Origin: Cymodocea nodosa
Lineage: Eukaryota; Streptophyta; Magnoliopsida; Alismatales; Cymodoceaceae
Length of the DNA: 64,000 nucleotides
Direction: 5' to 3'
Assembly (NCBI GenBank): GCA_036874045.1
Contig: CM072341.1
Location: 6,956,501-7,020,500, forward strand
Below, in pieces: positions 44,505 through 57,608 of the stretch; the first letter of the stretch is position 1, and each line of letters starts with the position of its first letter. Position numbers and translations under genes: made by a program. Under the pieces are notes generated by a model, which worked only from the letters and a program-made list of their open reading frames with translations, did no database searches and had not been told where the DNA came from.

Positions 44505-46752
44505 ATGGCTACTGGAAATGGTAATTTTTCTTTATATGAAGGCCAAAATCTTAATCGTCCTCCTTTATTTGATGGAATACATTTTGAATATTGGAAATAT
44601 AGGATGACTGTTTCTTCAAAGTATAGATCATAAGTTGTGGTTCCTGATTTCTATACCATATACTCCGTTAACTACTACTTATAATACTTGGACAATTACT
44701 GAAAAAGAAAATGAAACTCTGAATGCTAAGGGCTTAAATATTTTATTTTGTGCATTGAGTTATGAACAGTTCAGTAAAGTATCGGCATATAAATCTGCTT
44801 ATGAGGTGTGGCATGCATTAGAAGTTTCACATGAAGTTACTTCTCAAGTTAAAGAGACAAAAATAAACATGTTGATTCATAAGTATGAACTCTTTAAGAT
44901 GCAAGAAGACGAAAATATTTCTGAGATGCTTTCCAGATTTCTTGATATCATAAACTCTTTAAAATGTTTAGGAAAGAATTTTGAATAGAAGGATTTGGTG
45001 AGGAAAATTCTCAAATCCCTAAGTTCTAAATGGTCTCAGAAAGTAACATCAATTGTGGAATCACGAGATTTAAATGTTTATACTATGAATGAACTTATAG
45101 GAAATTTAACAGCTTATGAAGTTCAATTAAATGAATCACTAAGTCACAACAAACTAAAAATGAAGAAAGAAATAGCCTTCGAAATTAATTCAGATTCTAA
45201 TATATCTACTGATTCTGACAAGGATTTGATTTTGCTAACTAGGAAATTCAAGAAAGCATGGAAAGCTAGGAAACAGCAAAGGAACAAAAATGATAAACCC
45301 TCAACGTCAAAATCATTGAATGATAAGAATTTTTCATCCAGAAAGTATGTATGTTACAATTGTAAGAAACCTGGACATCTTTCTCCAGATTGTCCTATGA
45401 GGAAAAATGAAAAGCAAAGTAGGACAAATCAAAAGAAGACGACTTAGAAAACTTAGAAAAAGTTTTACAAGAAAAAGGCTTTGAAGGTCACTTGGGATGA
45501 CACGTCTGAAGAGTCTGAATCTGAGGAATCAGCATCAAAATCTTCACATTCAGAAGGAGAACAAGAGTTAGAAGACGTTGCTCATGAGTGCTTCATGGCA
45601 GATGAGTCTGAGGTAATATCTGATCCTGAAAGTCATTCAGATTTCAACTTTGATGAATTATTATGTGCTTATCATGCATTATTACAAAAACTTAAAGTAT
45701 GTAAACTGGAAAGTAAGAATATTAGAAAATCTTCATCCATTATGGAAGAAGAAAATTGTTTCCTATCTACTACTTTAGAAAAGTTTAAATGTGATAATGA
45801 AAATCATGCTAGAGATTTGCAAAAATTTAGATTTAATGAATGTATCTTGCATGAACAAATACAGAATATAAATGCTGAAAAATTAAAGATAGAATCTGAA
45901 AAAGAAATGTTGAGAAACAATATAAATAAACTTGAATTAGAGATAGATAAATTAAAACTAAGAGAGCAAGATTTAAATTCTACTATTGAGAAATGGAATT
46001 TAAGTCAAACTAAGTTAGACAAACTAACTAGTACCCTTGCGGTGTCTTATAAATTTGGCTTAGGATTTGATTATCCTCAATCTCAAGCCAATAAAGGATT
46101 TATTAGTTGTAGTTCAAGTAAATCTAAGACTAAAATTCCTTTTATTATGAAACAAGGTAATAAATATGTAGAAGTAGGTACTTCAAGGGATGAATCATGC
46201 AGTAATAATATAAATCAATGTGATTTGTCAAATTGTACTTCTAACATGACTATTAATGTTTCTAAAAATCTTGTTTCTTGTTTTGGAAATTCAGTTTCTA
46301 ATGTTTCTAAAATTTCAGACAATTGTAGTAAACTAAAAATTCAAAAACCTAAGCATGTAATTCAATACACTGGTATTAGACCAAATACTCATTCTGCATG
46401 TGATAAAACAAAAAATTCTTGTGTAAAAAAAGATTTTGTATGTACAGAAAATTTTAATACAAGTACAAAATCTTGGTATGAACTTACTGAAATGTATAAG
46501 CATGACCAAAATAAATTAACAATTGATAAAAATATGTTTGGTCTTGATTATACTACATTTGAAAACAAAAAGAATAATTGCAAAAGCAATAATGCTATAT
46601 GTATGTATGAAGCTAATGATAAATCAATAGTACTTACAAATAATAAGAATATAAATGATAATGTTAAACTATTTTTAAACAAAAAGAAGAAATATGCGTT
46701 TAATGAACTTGGTCCTCAACAACATTGGGTACCAAGAAAAAGTTTTTCTTAA
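44505..46752 (+). pseudogene. Gag of copia A1
   Basis: ATG 44505 (MATGNGNFSLYEGQ). Two bases are missing near 44611 compared with B and C, which shifts the frame; then stops at 44986, 45445 and 45454, all explainable as CAG to TAG. Core INMLIHKYELFKMQEDE, CCHC knuckle CYNCKKPGHLSPDC at 45352-45393, Ser/Glu-rich part, long coiled coil, a Cys/Asn/Ser-rich segment and the terminus QHWVPRKSFS with TAA at 46750. Gag is the structural protein of the cytoplasmic particle. Confidence 0.92.
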
Positions 46753-46780
46753 TTTGTTGCAGGAGGAAACAACATAAAAA

Positions 46781-49700
46781 TGGATCTTGGACAGTGGAGC
46801 GTCAAGTCACATGACCGGACAAAAAAGTCTATTACAAAATTTTACAAATACCATGGAAGGAAGTGTAACATTTGGAAACAAAAGCAAAGATAAAATCATA
46901 GGTATGGGCAATGTTCAAATAACTCCTACTTGTATTATTTCGAATGTACTATATGTAGAAAACCTACAATTTAATTTGCTAAGTGTCATAAAACTAACTG
47001 AAAGTGGATATTATGTAGTGTTTGAAGATAATGTATGCAAAATAATTGATAAAAATACAGATGAAATTAAGTTTATTGCTAAAAGAAAAGGTTCTGTATG
47101 TATTTTATCTTTACCTTCTGGTGTAGTTGATTTAAATTCATGTTTGCTTGCTGAAACTAGTAATGCATATCTATGGCATAGAAGGATTGGGCATATAAAT
47201 ATGAGACTGTTACATAAACTATCTAGAAAACATTTAGTGAGAGGTTTACCAAAGATTAAATTCTCAAAGAACTTTATATGTGATGCATGTGAGTTAGGTA
47301 AACTTCACAAAAACTCTTTCAAATCCAAAACTGATATTTCAAGCAAGAGAGCCTTAGAACTTATACATATGGATCTATTTGGACCAACAAGAATCATGAG
47401 TCTTGGTGGTAAACGATATGTATTTGTTTTAGTAGATGACTTCTCTAGATACACTTGGGTATATTTTCTAGCATCTAAGACAGAAGTTTTTGAAAAATTT
47501 AAAATGTTTTGCAATTTTGTTCAAAATGAGCAAAGTGTCTCTATTCAAAAACTTATGAGTGATCATGGAACTGAATTTGATAATGATCAAATGGATAACT
47601 ATTGTAATGAGCATGGCATTGATCACAGATTTTCTTTTCCAAGAGCACCGTGTCAAAATGGTGTTGTTGAGAGAAAGAATAGATCACTTCAAGAAATGGC
47701 CAGAACTATGTTGAATGAACATAAGTTACCTCAAAATCTTTGGGCTGAAGTAGTAAATACAGCTTGTTATGTTATTAACAGAAGTCATTTAAGACCTCAT
47801 GTTAATAAAACATCTTTTGAAATTATGTTTAATAGGGTTCCAAAAATTTCCTATATGAAATCATTTGGATGCAAGTGTTTTATTCTTAATACTAAGGATA
47901 AAAAGGATAAATTTCAAGCCAAATCGGATGAAGGAATTTTTGTAGGTTACTCTACTAGAAGTAAAGCCTATAGAGTATATAACAAGACCTCTAGGACTAT
48001 TGAAGAAACCCTCCATGTAAGCTTTAATGAAAATTCTCTTAGAGAATCTCAATCTAAAGCTGATAATGATGATATGATCAATTTTCCAAATGAGTTAGAG
48101 ATCAATAGAGAGATTGATGATTTATCTGAGAAAATCAAAAATATGAACTTAAATGATCAAACTAATGATGAAAGTGATGGACTTTCAGATGTTGATGAGA
48201 ATATTGAGGAAAATCAGAGAAATTGGCGTTATTCTTCATCACATCCCATTACTCAAGTCATTGGTAATATTAATGAGGGAGTTAAAACTAGAGCTTTAGT
48301 AAATTTAAATAGTATATGTATGTTTGTTTCTATGGTAGAACCAAGGAATATACAAGAAGCATTATCTGATGAAAATTGGATAGTGGCAATGCAAGAAGAA
48401 CTAAATCAATTCATCAGAAATGATGTATGGGAATTAGTCTCTCCACTAGAAAATCAGTCCATAATAGGTACAAAGTGGATCTTTAGAAACAAAACTAACG
48501 AAACTGGTCAAATTATAAGGAATAAAGCTAGATTAGTTGCACAAGGGTATACACAGGAAGAAGGATTAGATTATGATGAAACATTTGCTCCTGTGGCTAG
48601 GTTAGAAAGTATTAGAATATTATTGGCCTATGCTTGTTATATGAATTTTAAATTATATCAAATGGATGTAAAGAGTGCATTTCTAAATGGTTTAATTAAT
48701 GAAGAAGTCTATGTAAAACAACCACCTGGATTTGAAGATATTAAAATCCTGACTTTGTGTATAAATTGAAGAAAGCCTTATATGGTTTGAAGCAAGCACC
48801 TAGATCATGGTATGAAAGATTGTCTACTTTTTTAATAGAAAAAGGCTATATCATGGGAAAAGTGGATCATACTCTATTTATTAAGAGAGATGGTAAAGAT
48901 CAGATTGTTGTTCAAATATACGTGGATGATATAATCTTTAGAGCAACCTTTGATAAGTTGATAGAAATATTCTTTAAAGAGATGACTAATCAGTTTGAAT
49001 TGAGTATGATAGGAGAACTTTCATATTTTCTAGGACTTCAAATTAAGCAAATGGATAAAGGTATATTTTTAAATCAGGAAAAATATGTAGTTGAAATGCT
49101 TAAGAAATTTAAGTTTAATGATATAAGGATTCGAGGAACTCCTATGAGTACTACTTTAAAGTTAGATATTGACGACATAGGAAAATCTATAGATCAAAGA
49201 AAATACAGAAGTATGATTGGTTCTTTACTTTATTTGACTGCTAGTAGACCTGATATTATGTTTGCTGTGTGTGTTTGTGCTAGATTTCAATCTAATCCTA
49301 AAGAATCACACTTAATTGCAGTTAAAAGAATATTTAGATATATACAAGGAACTAAAAATTTCGGACTGTATTATTTTAAGGATAGTTCAAAAGATCTTAT
49401 AGGATATACTGATGTTGATTATGTAGGATCTAAATCTGATAGAAAGAGTCCGAGTGGCACATGTCAATTATTGGGAAATAATTTGGTGTCATGGTTTAGT
49501 AAAAAGCAAAACTATGTAGCACTTTCTACTACAGAAGCTGAATATGTTGCTGTTGCACTGTGTTGCACTCAGATTCTGTGGATAAGGCAAACTTTAGAAG
49601 ATTTTGGATTATCTTATGATACAACTGAGATTTATTGTGATAGTAGTTCTGCAATAAATCTTTCCAAAAATCCTGTATTACATTCAAGAGCAAAGCATAT

Positions 49701-49869
49701 AGAGGTTAGACATTATTTTCTAAGAGATAACGTAATTAAAGGAAAAATTAAATTAGAATTTGTGTCTAGTAAAAATCAATTAGCTGATATATTTACAAAA
49801 CCTCTAGACGAAAATACATTCTGCAACATTAGATTAAATTTAGGTATTTGTAGGCTATGTGATGTGTAA
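46781..49869 (+). pseudogene. Pol of copia A1 (PR-IN-RT-RNase H), one frameshift
   Basis: Open from 46787 to 48769 and 48757 to 49869. Protease [13 protein letters not shown]; pre-integrase [19 protein letters not shown] with CDACELGK; integrase catalytic D, D, E at [16 protein letters not shown] and [10 protein letters not shown] with [38 protein letters not shown]. One A is missing near 48744 ([15 protein letters not shown] follows in the new frame), then YVDDIIF. RNase H GYTDVDYVG, TTEAEYVAV, YCDSSSAIN, LADIFTKPL. All catalytic residues are present; a TAA directly upstream (46775) closes the frame against gag read-through. Confidence 0.94.
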
Positions 49870-51458
49870 AATGCTTAAACTCCACATAAAATGATAAATA
49901 TTATTGATGATGTTGTTCACCTCATAGATATTATATACTTATTATAAATATCTAAAGTAATATCTAAACTACTTCTTAAGATACTATGTATTTATTGTAA
50001 AATAATAGTAGTATCTTATTGATTTTAAGTAGTTTATCAATTTTAATGGTTTTTTCGATTTTAAGTGGAAATGTAAATGAAAAACATTAAATACTTCTAA
50101 CATTCTGAAATTTTGATTAAATGTTTTCTTTGAATTAAGGAAAATGCATATGATCATGCATAAATTTGACTTAATTGATTAAACTTGTAGAATAAGTTAT
50201 ATGTAACTCATCTTAAACTGTTAATCAAAAGTATAAGCTTATTGAAACTGATTCATATTCTCAGTACAATCATAGAAGTAAAAATTGTATGAGATTTGTG
50301 ATTTATTGCATCTGTATTAATGGAATACATATATACTATGCTTAAAATGAAAAGTACTTACAAAGTGAAAATCTTTGAGAGTTTATTGATCAGTTTGATC
50401 ACGAGCCTTTTGTACTTGAGCAGATAGGTATGTAAGGATTGTTGTCCTGAAAATGGATTCTTTAAATCGGGTAACCTAAGGTCCTGATCAGATCTGGGAT
50501 TGTTGACTGAAAGCTCATTACACAGGTACATTAGAAAGCTCTTGTATGATTCAAGCTTTTCAAACTAACTTTTAAAGAAAATTATCAATATTTACTGTTT
50601 TGAAAAGAAAAAGTTGTTTCACTAATTACAGATATCTTTGAATCGCATATAGTTTATACTAATATGACTACTGATTTATTGAATCAACATTAGTACTTTT
50701 GTAAACGTTTATTTGAGATACATTCTTTTATTCTCCTTGAATTAATCGAATTGAGTTCAAAGTTGTGTTTTGATTCATATACAGTAGGAATTGATTCTGG
50801 AAATCATTTTTGATGATGTTAGGATAATGGAAGTCTCTGAAAAGAAAATGTAAAAGTATAGTTATACTTAACATCTATTGTCACTACAAGTATATTTTGT
50901 ATTTTGATTGACTATATTTGAAGTATATTTGTAGGGGGAGCATTAACAATGTCAAAAATAGATTAATATAATTTAAAATACAAATCTTAGTTAATCTGAA
51001 TTAATGTCCTCTTAAAATCTTGATGAAATAATTTAAAAAGACAAATAAACTATTTTAGATTCGAAGTACAAAATGTTCAAATAGTTTACTATGTTCTCAA
51101 GATAATGTTAAGTTTTAGCATGTGTGTTGTTTTCGGAATGTTTCAGTTGGAAGCATCCAAAAATTGTTTTAAGTGTACTAACTAGACGTTATGTTAGATA
51201 AGGTAACGTGTAAAACTGCCTCTAGACAGTGTTTTACTCGTTAGGTTAGTTAACTCAACGAGTTATACTTGAATATTTCGGGTACTTTGATTGAATAAGC
51301 TTTATTCAATATTTATTTAATTTCTAAACCCGACTTCTCTTCACGTTGAGTTATACGCCTAAAAACCCTATTTAAACACTTATTACATGGGCACTTAGGT
51401 TATTTGTAAACTTTGTCAATAAAATCTTTCCCGCTTGTTGCTGTTACAACCTACGACG
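49870..51458 (+). other. Spacer between pol and ORF3, copia A1
   Basis: No coding signal. Features near its end: a PPT-like GTAGGGGGAGC at 50931, a near-palindrome ACTCGTTAGGTTAG followed by TTAACTCAACGAGT (about 51236-51263), and TATTTAAA at 51369-51376, about 85 bases before the ORF3 ATG. It is conserved in C and deleted in B. Likely an internal promoter for ORF3 (inference). Confidence 0.6.
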
Positions 51459-53702
51459 ATGGTCTCCAAGTTCTACAAAGGTCGTGGTAGAGGAAAAGGC
51501 AAAAGCAGAAGAGATGCAAAAGGAAAAGAAATAGAGAATGATGAAGTTCCACGTACTTGGTTCAAGAAAATATTTCGAGTGGACAAAAGGTTAGAAGAAC
51601 TTTATAGAGATTACTTCTTTTCTCAGGATATATTAGATGAAGTTAGACAAGAACTTCAACATACTGATGCAAGTATCACATACATGGGTATTCGAAGTAA
51701 ATATGATAGAGAATACAGAATGAAATGTGCTTAGATTGCATTTTTGGAACAGTATGCAAAATATTTGGAAAAAGGTGTAGGTTCATCAAATAGAACTCCT
51801 CAAACTCCTATAAATGGTACAAGACTACATGTATTTGAGGAAGGGCATGAATTAGCTATCCCTACTCCTTTTTATTCAAAACAAGTAGAATCAGATATTG
51901 CTGTAGACAAAACAAAAGTTGATAGTCTTCGAAAGGTCGTTGCAATAGAAAGTGCCTTAGAAGAATTAAAGCAGAAAACTTTTATGGAGCAATTTGAAAA
52001 GAAAACAGCAATACTTGAAAAGGAGAAACAGAAATGTTATAGAAGAAGGAAAGTTAGAAAAATTATGTCTAAGGAAACAAAGTCTTTTGAAAAAGGAAAA
52101 TCAGATGAATATTTATTTCCAAAGGACAATGCATGCATCTGGTAAACTCATCAGTTCCGAACACACTGAAACTGATGAAGATAATGAGACTTTATTTTCC
52201 CTTGCTAGAAAACTTGAGAAAAAATCCACGTCAAATATGAGCTCAAGTTTTTCTATTAGTACAGTCCTGATGATGCAGAAATTGACAAATCAGAGCATCA
52301 GGCACCTGACATTGAACAAGTTATTGCAGATATAATTGACAATGTTGAGGCAGTAACTAGTTCAAAGGCTGACTTGTCTGGAGTAGCAGATATTGAAAAT
52401 GTTAAGACTCCAGAAGAGCTAAAAGTTAACCAGCCTTCTACGGAATCTATAGAAGCAAAGTCTAAGAATTCACAGCATGAATCAATAGAAATATCTGTTG
52501 AACAAAATAAACAATTACAGACAGATACACCAGCTGTAGAATTTGTGGAAAAATTGTACTCTGAACATTCTATAGAGACTGAACAGATGAATGTTAAGCA
52601 TATTGACAATGTTCCTAACACTATTGAAGCTGAAGAATCAAGCTTACCTAAGCAGCTTCAAGATAATATTTTGGAAGAGGAACAACATGACATTCATTTT
52701 GAAGAAGAGGTTCCTGAAGATGAATGAAACTCTAAATCACGGCTTCAGGTATCACCTTCTTTGTGTACAATATTAAAAATTCAAGGTAATGCAATTCATT
52801 TTAAATCTAAAGAAGCATTGCAGAAATACAATAATCTGATTACATGTCAGATTCTGCATGCTCGTCCAATAAAATTCAGAAATTTGATGGAAATAAGAGA
52901 TTTGTTTGAGTTTCAAGGCCTCATTAAATTCTTGCCAGTAGGAACGAAATGGAAGCAATACACAGAGCTTATTGCAGCTTTTTATAGCAATCTGGACAAG
53001 AATGGAAATTTTCTAAAATCTCAAATAAATGAACAGGAGTTTATATTGTCTCCTGAGTTAATTTTTGAAGTTTTAGGATTAAAGAATGAAGGTGTTGTTG
53101 TTACCAACAGATTTAATATAATAAGACAACTGGAATGGAACATTCAGTCTTTATCAAAAATTCCAGATGTATATTCTGAAATGAGATTAATGGAAAATTT
53201 GAATGCAGAGGCAAGGTTTATTGCAAATATATTGCATGCAAATTTATTTCAGAGAGTTGGACACAATATGGAAGTCAACAGAAGTTGTTTATATGCAACT
53301 TATAGCTTGCTGAAGAGAATTCAAATAAATTGGTTTGATGTTTTCACTTCTCAACTACAGCATATGAGTTCAAAGTTATTTTATGGTGATGCTGTATGTA
53401 GAATCCTTGAAAGCCAATTGACTTTATCCGACTAGCCCTCTGAAACTAAAGGCATGAGAGCATTTAGTGTCAAAGATTTGCAAAATTTCCAGGCCATGCA
53501 TAAACCTCAACGACAATAACAACAACAACCTGATACAGACCATATACAACAACAACAACGAAGTTATTCAGTTCAAGCAAAACAGCAAACCCGGCTACCT
53601 CCTGACTTTGATGCAATGCTTAACGACATCAGAAATGATATTCGGCATCTAGGAGATAAAATATGTAATGCTATAAGTGATATACTTAGGAGGGGTCGAT
53701 AA
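51459..53702 (+). pseudogene. ORF3 of copia A1
   Basis: ATG 51459 (MVSKFYKGRGRGKGKSRR). Domains in order: basic Arg/Gly/Lys-rich N-terminus; charged helical part with YRRRKVRKIMSKETK; acidic middle; conserved core LFEFQGLIKFLPVGTKW, FYSNLDKNGNFLKSQ, SPELIFEVLGLKNEGVV; then MRLMENLNAEARFIANIL, SCLYATYSLLKRIQINWF, LFYGDAVCRILESQL; a Gln-rich stretch; C-terminus DKICNAISDILRRGR with TAA 53700. Stop at 51732, a loss of about 22 bases near 52135 and one base near 52265, and stops at 52725, 53433 and 53517. The core resembles proteins annotated as putative plant transposon protein. No membrane or signal segment is visible. Confidence 0.82.
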
Positions 53703-54198
53703 CTGTTTTTGTTTGTTTCTGATTACAAAATGTAATGTTTGTATTACTTGTTTGATTCATTGAACAATACATTTTTCTATAAATGTGTTCAATTATTATT
53801 CTTGTTTACAGAAATCATTGTTGTAAGTCTCTTATATACATATATATATTCTTTGTAATTATCTTTTTGATTAATGACAAAAAGGGGGAGAAATATTATA
53901 AAAAGATGATTATGATCTTAATTGCATATATATATTATAAAAGGAGATGCTATTTAAATGGTTATTGTAATCTGATAGATAATAATTAGAAAACTAATAC
54001 TTATATAATTATTAACAACTGAGAGTTTTAGTTCTGAGAAGTAAAATTTACACAAACAATAGAAATAAGCTTAAATGAACTTAAGTCAACAAACAAGTTT
54101 GTTGAATTAAAAGTTAACCCAATGAAGGTGCTTTGTTGAGTTAAACATATTTCATAATTGATTTAATATGGTTTTGTCATCATCAAAAAGGGGGAGAT
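53703..54198 (+). other. 3' untranslated part with two polypurine tracts, copia A1
   Basis: AAAAAGGGGGAGAAA at 53879 and AAAAAGGGGGAGAT at 54185-54198, the latter abutting the 3' LTR. Two PPTs in one element are a Sirevirus trait. No coding signal. Confidence 0.82.
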
Positions 54199-55808
54199 TG
54201 TTGAGTATTTTTTTGAAGATGTGTGTTGAATGAAAATAATCATATTTGCTAAATTACTATTGCTTGTGAAAAGAAATTAAAATCATCAATTAATACAGAA
54301 AAAGCTTACTGATATAAATACTTGTCTGTATTGGATCTGAAGTTAATATCTAGTCGTTTCGTTGCATTAATTTCTCAATTAGCTAAACGTTAAGTTAACG
54401 TGTGTTTTTATTGAAAAGCATGATATGTTTTAATGTTATATCTTCTGTATCATGAACAATGCACGTTTAGACAACTCGTTAAGTTAGAGTTTTGTTTGTA
54501 TAGAGGTCACGTGAGAACTCATTAAGTTAGAGGCTTAAAGGTTAAAATAGGTGACGTGATAACTCGTTAAGTTAGTGAGTAAAAGAAGAGACGAACTCAT
54601 TAAGTTAGTGTTATACACATGGTGAAATTATAAGTTACGAATGTTGTATTATATCACGTGAGGTGCACATGTTTAACTTGTTAAGTTAACATAACTAAAC
54701 GTGTTGAGTTGCTATATTGAACACTAAGGCAACGCATTAGGTTAGCGTTATAAACTTAAGTTGTTATTTTTGCACGTGGTAAAATTCTTATTATAAAAAC
54801 ATTTGTTTATTATTGGTTCGTTGAATTATTATAACACAACAGAAATGGTTTGTTGAGTTATCATAACACAACGGAGATAGTTCTTTGAGATAGCATAACG
54901 CCACGGACTTAGTTCATTGAGTTAGCTATAGTACTTGTCACGTGAAATGGCACATGAGGAACTCGTTAAGTTAGAAACGTTAAGTTATATACATACTTGT
55001 GTTACTCATTTAGTTAACATTAAAGTAACGACTTCTTATTACACTGATGAAAAACTTTTGGACGAGAAAGTTTATTTTGTAGGAAATTTTTCAGAGATCT
55101 AGGACTGATGATTAAAGAAAATTCGAAATATAAACGTGGGTTAGAACGTGTGTGTTTCGATGAAGGAAAAAGAAAAGACGTGGAGAAGTGGAAAACTGGT
55201 AGTGGTTAAACGTGAAGGATATGCATGAAATGAAGATACAGTATAAAAGGCATAGAATTCTCGTTGATCAATTTATCCTTGCACACAAAATGAAAAATCT
55301 TTTCAAGTATCAAACCATCCCTGCACACCAAAAGAAAAATCTTTTTCAGGGATCAAAAACACCTTCTCGGAGAAAATCTTTCATGTTGAAGAAAGTTCAA
55401 TGAAGCATAAAAACGTAAGATTTTCGCCACTGAAGATTTGAAGTATCAGAATAAGGCAAATTCAGTGAATCATGAAACGACAAGATATTCGTCACTGAAG
55501 AATTGCTGAAGAAGAAAAAGAAGAAGAAGAAAGATCTCAAACAGGGAGAAAAGTTTTAAATTCCGCAAATTAGTTTTCTCTATTTGTAGTTATGAAATTG
55601 TTTAGATGATACATGGTATCGAAATATAATTGCATCTACAATATATGAGGAGAATTGAATTATATATTGTAATTGTAACCTTGAATAAAAATGATTTTAT
55701 GAAAACAATGTCTCGACTTCTTTTTGAGTTTTAAAGTTTCAATTATATTACAAAAAATATTAAAAATACACAATTAACCCCCCTCTTGTGTAGCCATACA
55801 ATCCTACA
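54199..55808 (+). mobile_element. 3' LTR of copia A1
   Basis: 1610 bases, TGTTGAGTATTT...CCTACA, TATA at 55242-55249. Leader hairpin unit 1 is damaged here (AAGTAT), unit 2 is ATCCCT/AGGGAT. Confidence 0.95.
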
Positions 55809-57110
55809 GTGACGAATATCTTGTCTTTTCATGCTTCACCGAATTTGCTTTCTTCTGATACTTTAAATCTTCAGTGACGAAAATTTTACCTTTTTATGCT
55901 TCACTGAACTTTCTTCCACTTGAGAGATTTTTCCCGAAGAGGTGTTTTTGATCCATGAAATAGATTTTTCTTTTGGTGTGCAGGGATGGCTTTATCCTTG
56001 AAAAGATTTTTCGTTTTGTGTGCAAGGATAAATTGATCAACGAGAATTCTATGCCTTTTATACTGTATCTTCATTTCATGCATATCCTTCACGTTTAACC
56101 ACTACTAGTTTTCCACTTCTCCACGACTTTTCTTTTTCCTTCATCGAAACACACACATTCTAACCCACATTTATATTTCGAATTTTCTTTAATCATCAGT
56201 CCTAGATCTCTGAAAATTTTATTGCAAAATAAACTTTCTCGTCCAAAATTTTTTCATCAGTGTAATAAGAAGTCGCTACTTTAATGTTAACTAAACGAGT
56301 AACACAAGTATATATATATAACTTAACGTTGCTAATTTAACGAGTTCCTCATGTGCCATTTCACGTGACAAGTACTGTAGCTAACTCAACGAACTAAGTC
56401 TATGGTGTTATGCTATCTCAACGAACCATCTCCGTTGTGTTATGATAACTCAACGAACCATTTTCGTTGTGTTATGATAACTCAACGAACCAGTAATAAA
56501 CAAATGTTTTTATAATAAGAATTTTACCACATGCAAAAATAACAACTTAAGTTTATAACGCTAACCTAACGCGTTGCCTTAGTATTCAATATAGCAACTC
56601 AACGCGTTTAGTTATGTTAACTTATCGAGTTAAACAAGTGCACCTCACGTGATACAATACAACATTCGTAACTTATAATTTCACCACGTGTATAACACTA
56701 ACTTAACGAGTTCGTCTATTCTTTTACTCACTAACTTAACGAGTTATCACGTCACCTATTTTAACCTTTAAGCCTCTAACTTAACGAGTTCTCACGTGAC
56801 CTCTATACAAACAAAACTCTAACTTAACAAGTTGTCTAAACGTGCACTGTTCATGATACAGAAGATATAACATTAAAACATATCATGCTTTTCAATAAAA
56901 ACACACGTTAACTTAACATTTAGCTAAATATGAAATTAATGCAATGAAACGACTAGTTATTAACTTCAGATCTAATACAGACAAGTATTTATATCAGTAA
57001 GCTTTTTCTGTATTAATTGATGATTTTAATTTCTTTTCACAAGCAATAGTAATTTAGCAAATATGATTATTTTCATTCAGCACACATCATCAAAACAGAA
57101 ATACTCAACA
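55809..57110 (-). mobile_element. 3' LTR of copia B, proximal fragment
   Basis: Resumes after the A1 insertion at GTGACGAATATC and ends at ACTCAACA (57110). Holds two copies of the 32-base palindrome unit near 56425-56495 and several CACGTG sites. The PPT follows at 57111-57124 as AAAAAGAGGGAGAT on the minus strand, one change from the family; a second PPT lies near 57418-57431. The stretch 57125-57608 has no coding signal. Confidence 0.92.
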
Positions 57111-57608
57111 ATCTCCCTCTTTTTGATGATGACAAAACCATATTAAATCAATTATGAAATATGTTTAACTCAACAAAGCACCTTCGTTGGGTTAACTTTT
57201 AATTCAACAAACTTGTTTGTTGACTTAAGTTCACTTAAGGTTATTTCTATTATTTGTGTAAATTTTACCTCTCAGAACTAAAACTCTCAGATGTCAATAA
57301 TTATATAAGTATCAGTTTTCTAATTATCATTTATCAGATTACAATAACCATTTAAATAGCATCTTCTTTTATAATATATATATGCAATTAAGATCATAAT
57401 CATCTTTTAATAATATTTCTCCCCCTTTTTGTCATTAATCAAAAAGATAATTACAGAGAATATATATATATATATATAAGAGAATTACAACAACGATTTC
57501 TGTAAACAAGAATAATAATTGAACACATTTACAGAAAAATGTATTGTTCAATGAATCAAACAAGTAATACAAACATTACATTTTGTTTTCAGAAACAAAC
57601 AAAAACAG

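Larger units (their letters stand above)
42696..55808 (+). mobile_element. Copia family-A element A1, the most complete copy
   Basis: 13.1 kb; LTRs of 1609 and 1610 bases; target duplication GTGAG (42691-42695) and GTGAC (55809-55813), splitting B's 3' LTR. It contains primer site, gag, whole pol, spacer, ORF3 and PPTs in sense order. Sirevirus/Maximus type by gag and pol. Only small lesions in pol (one base lost near 48744); gag and ORF3 have several. Confidence 0.95.
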
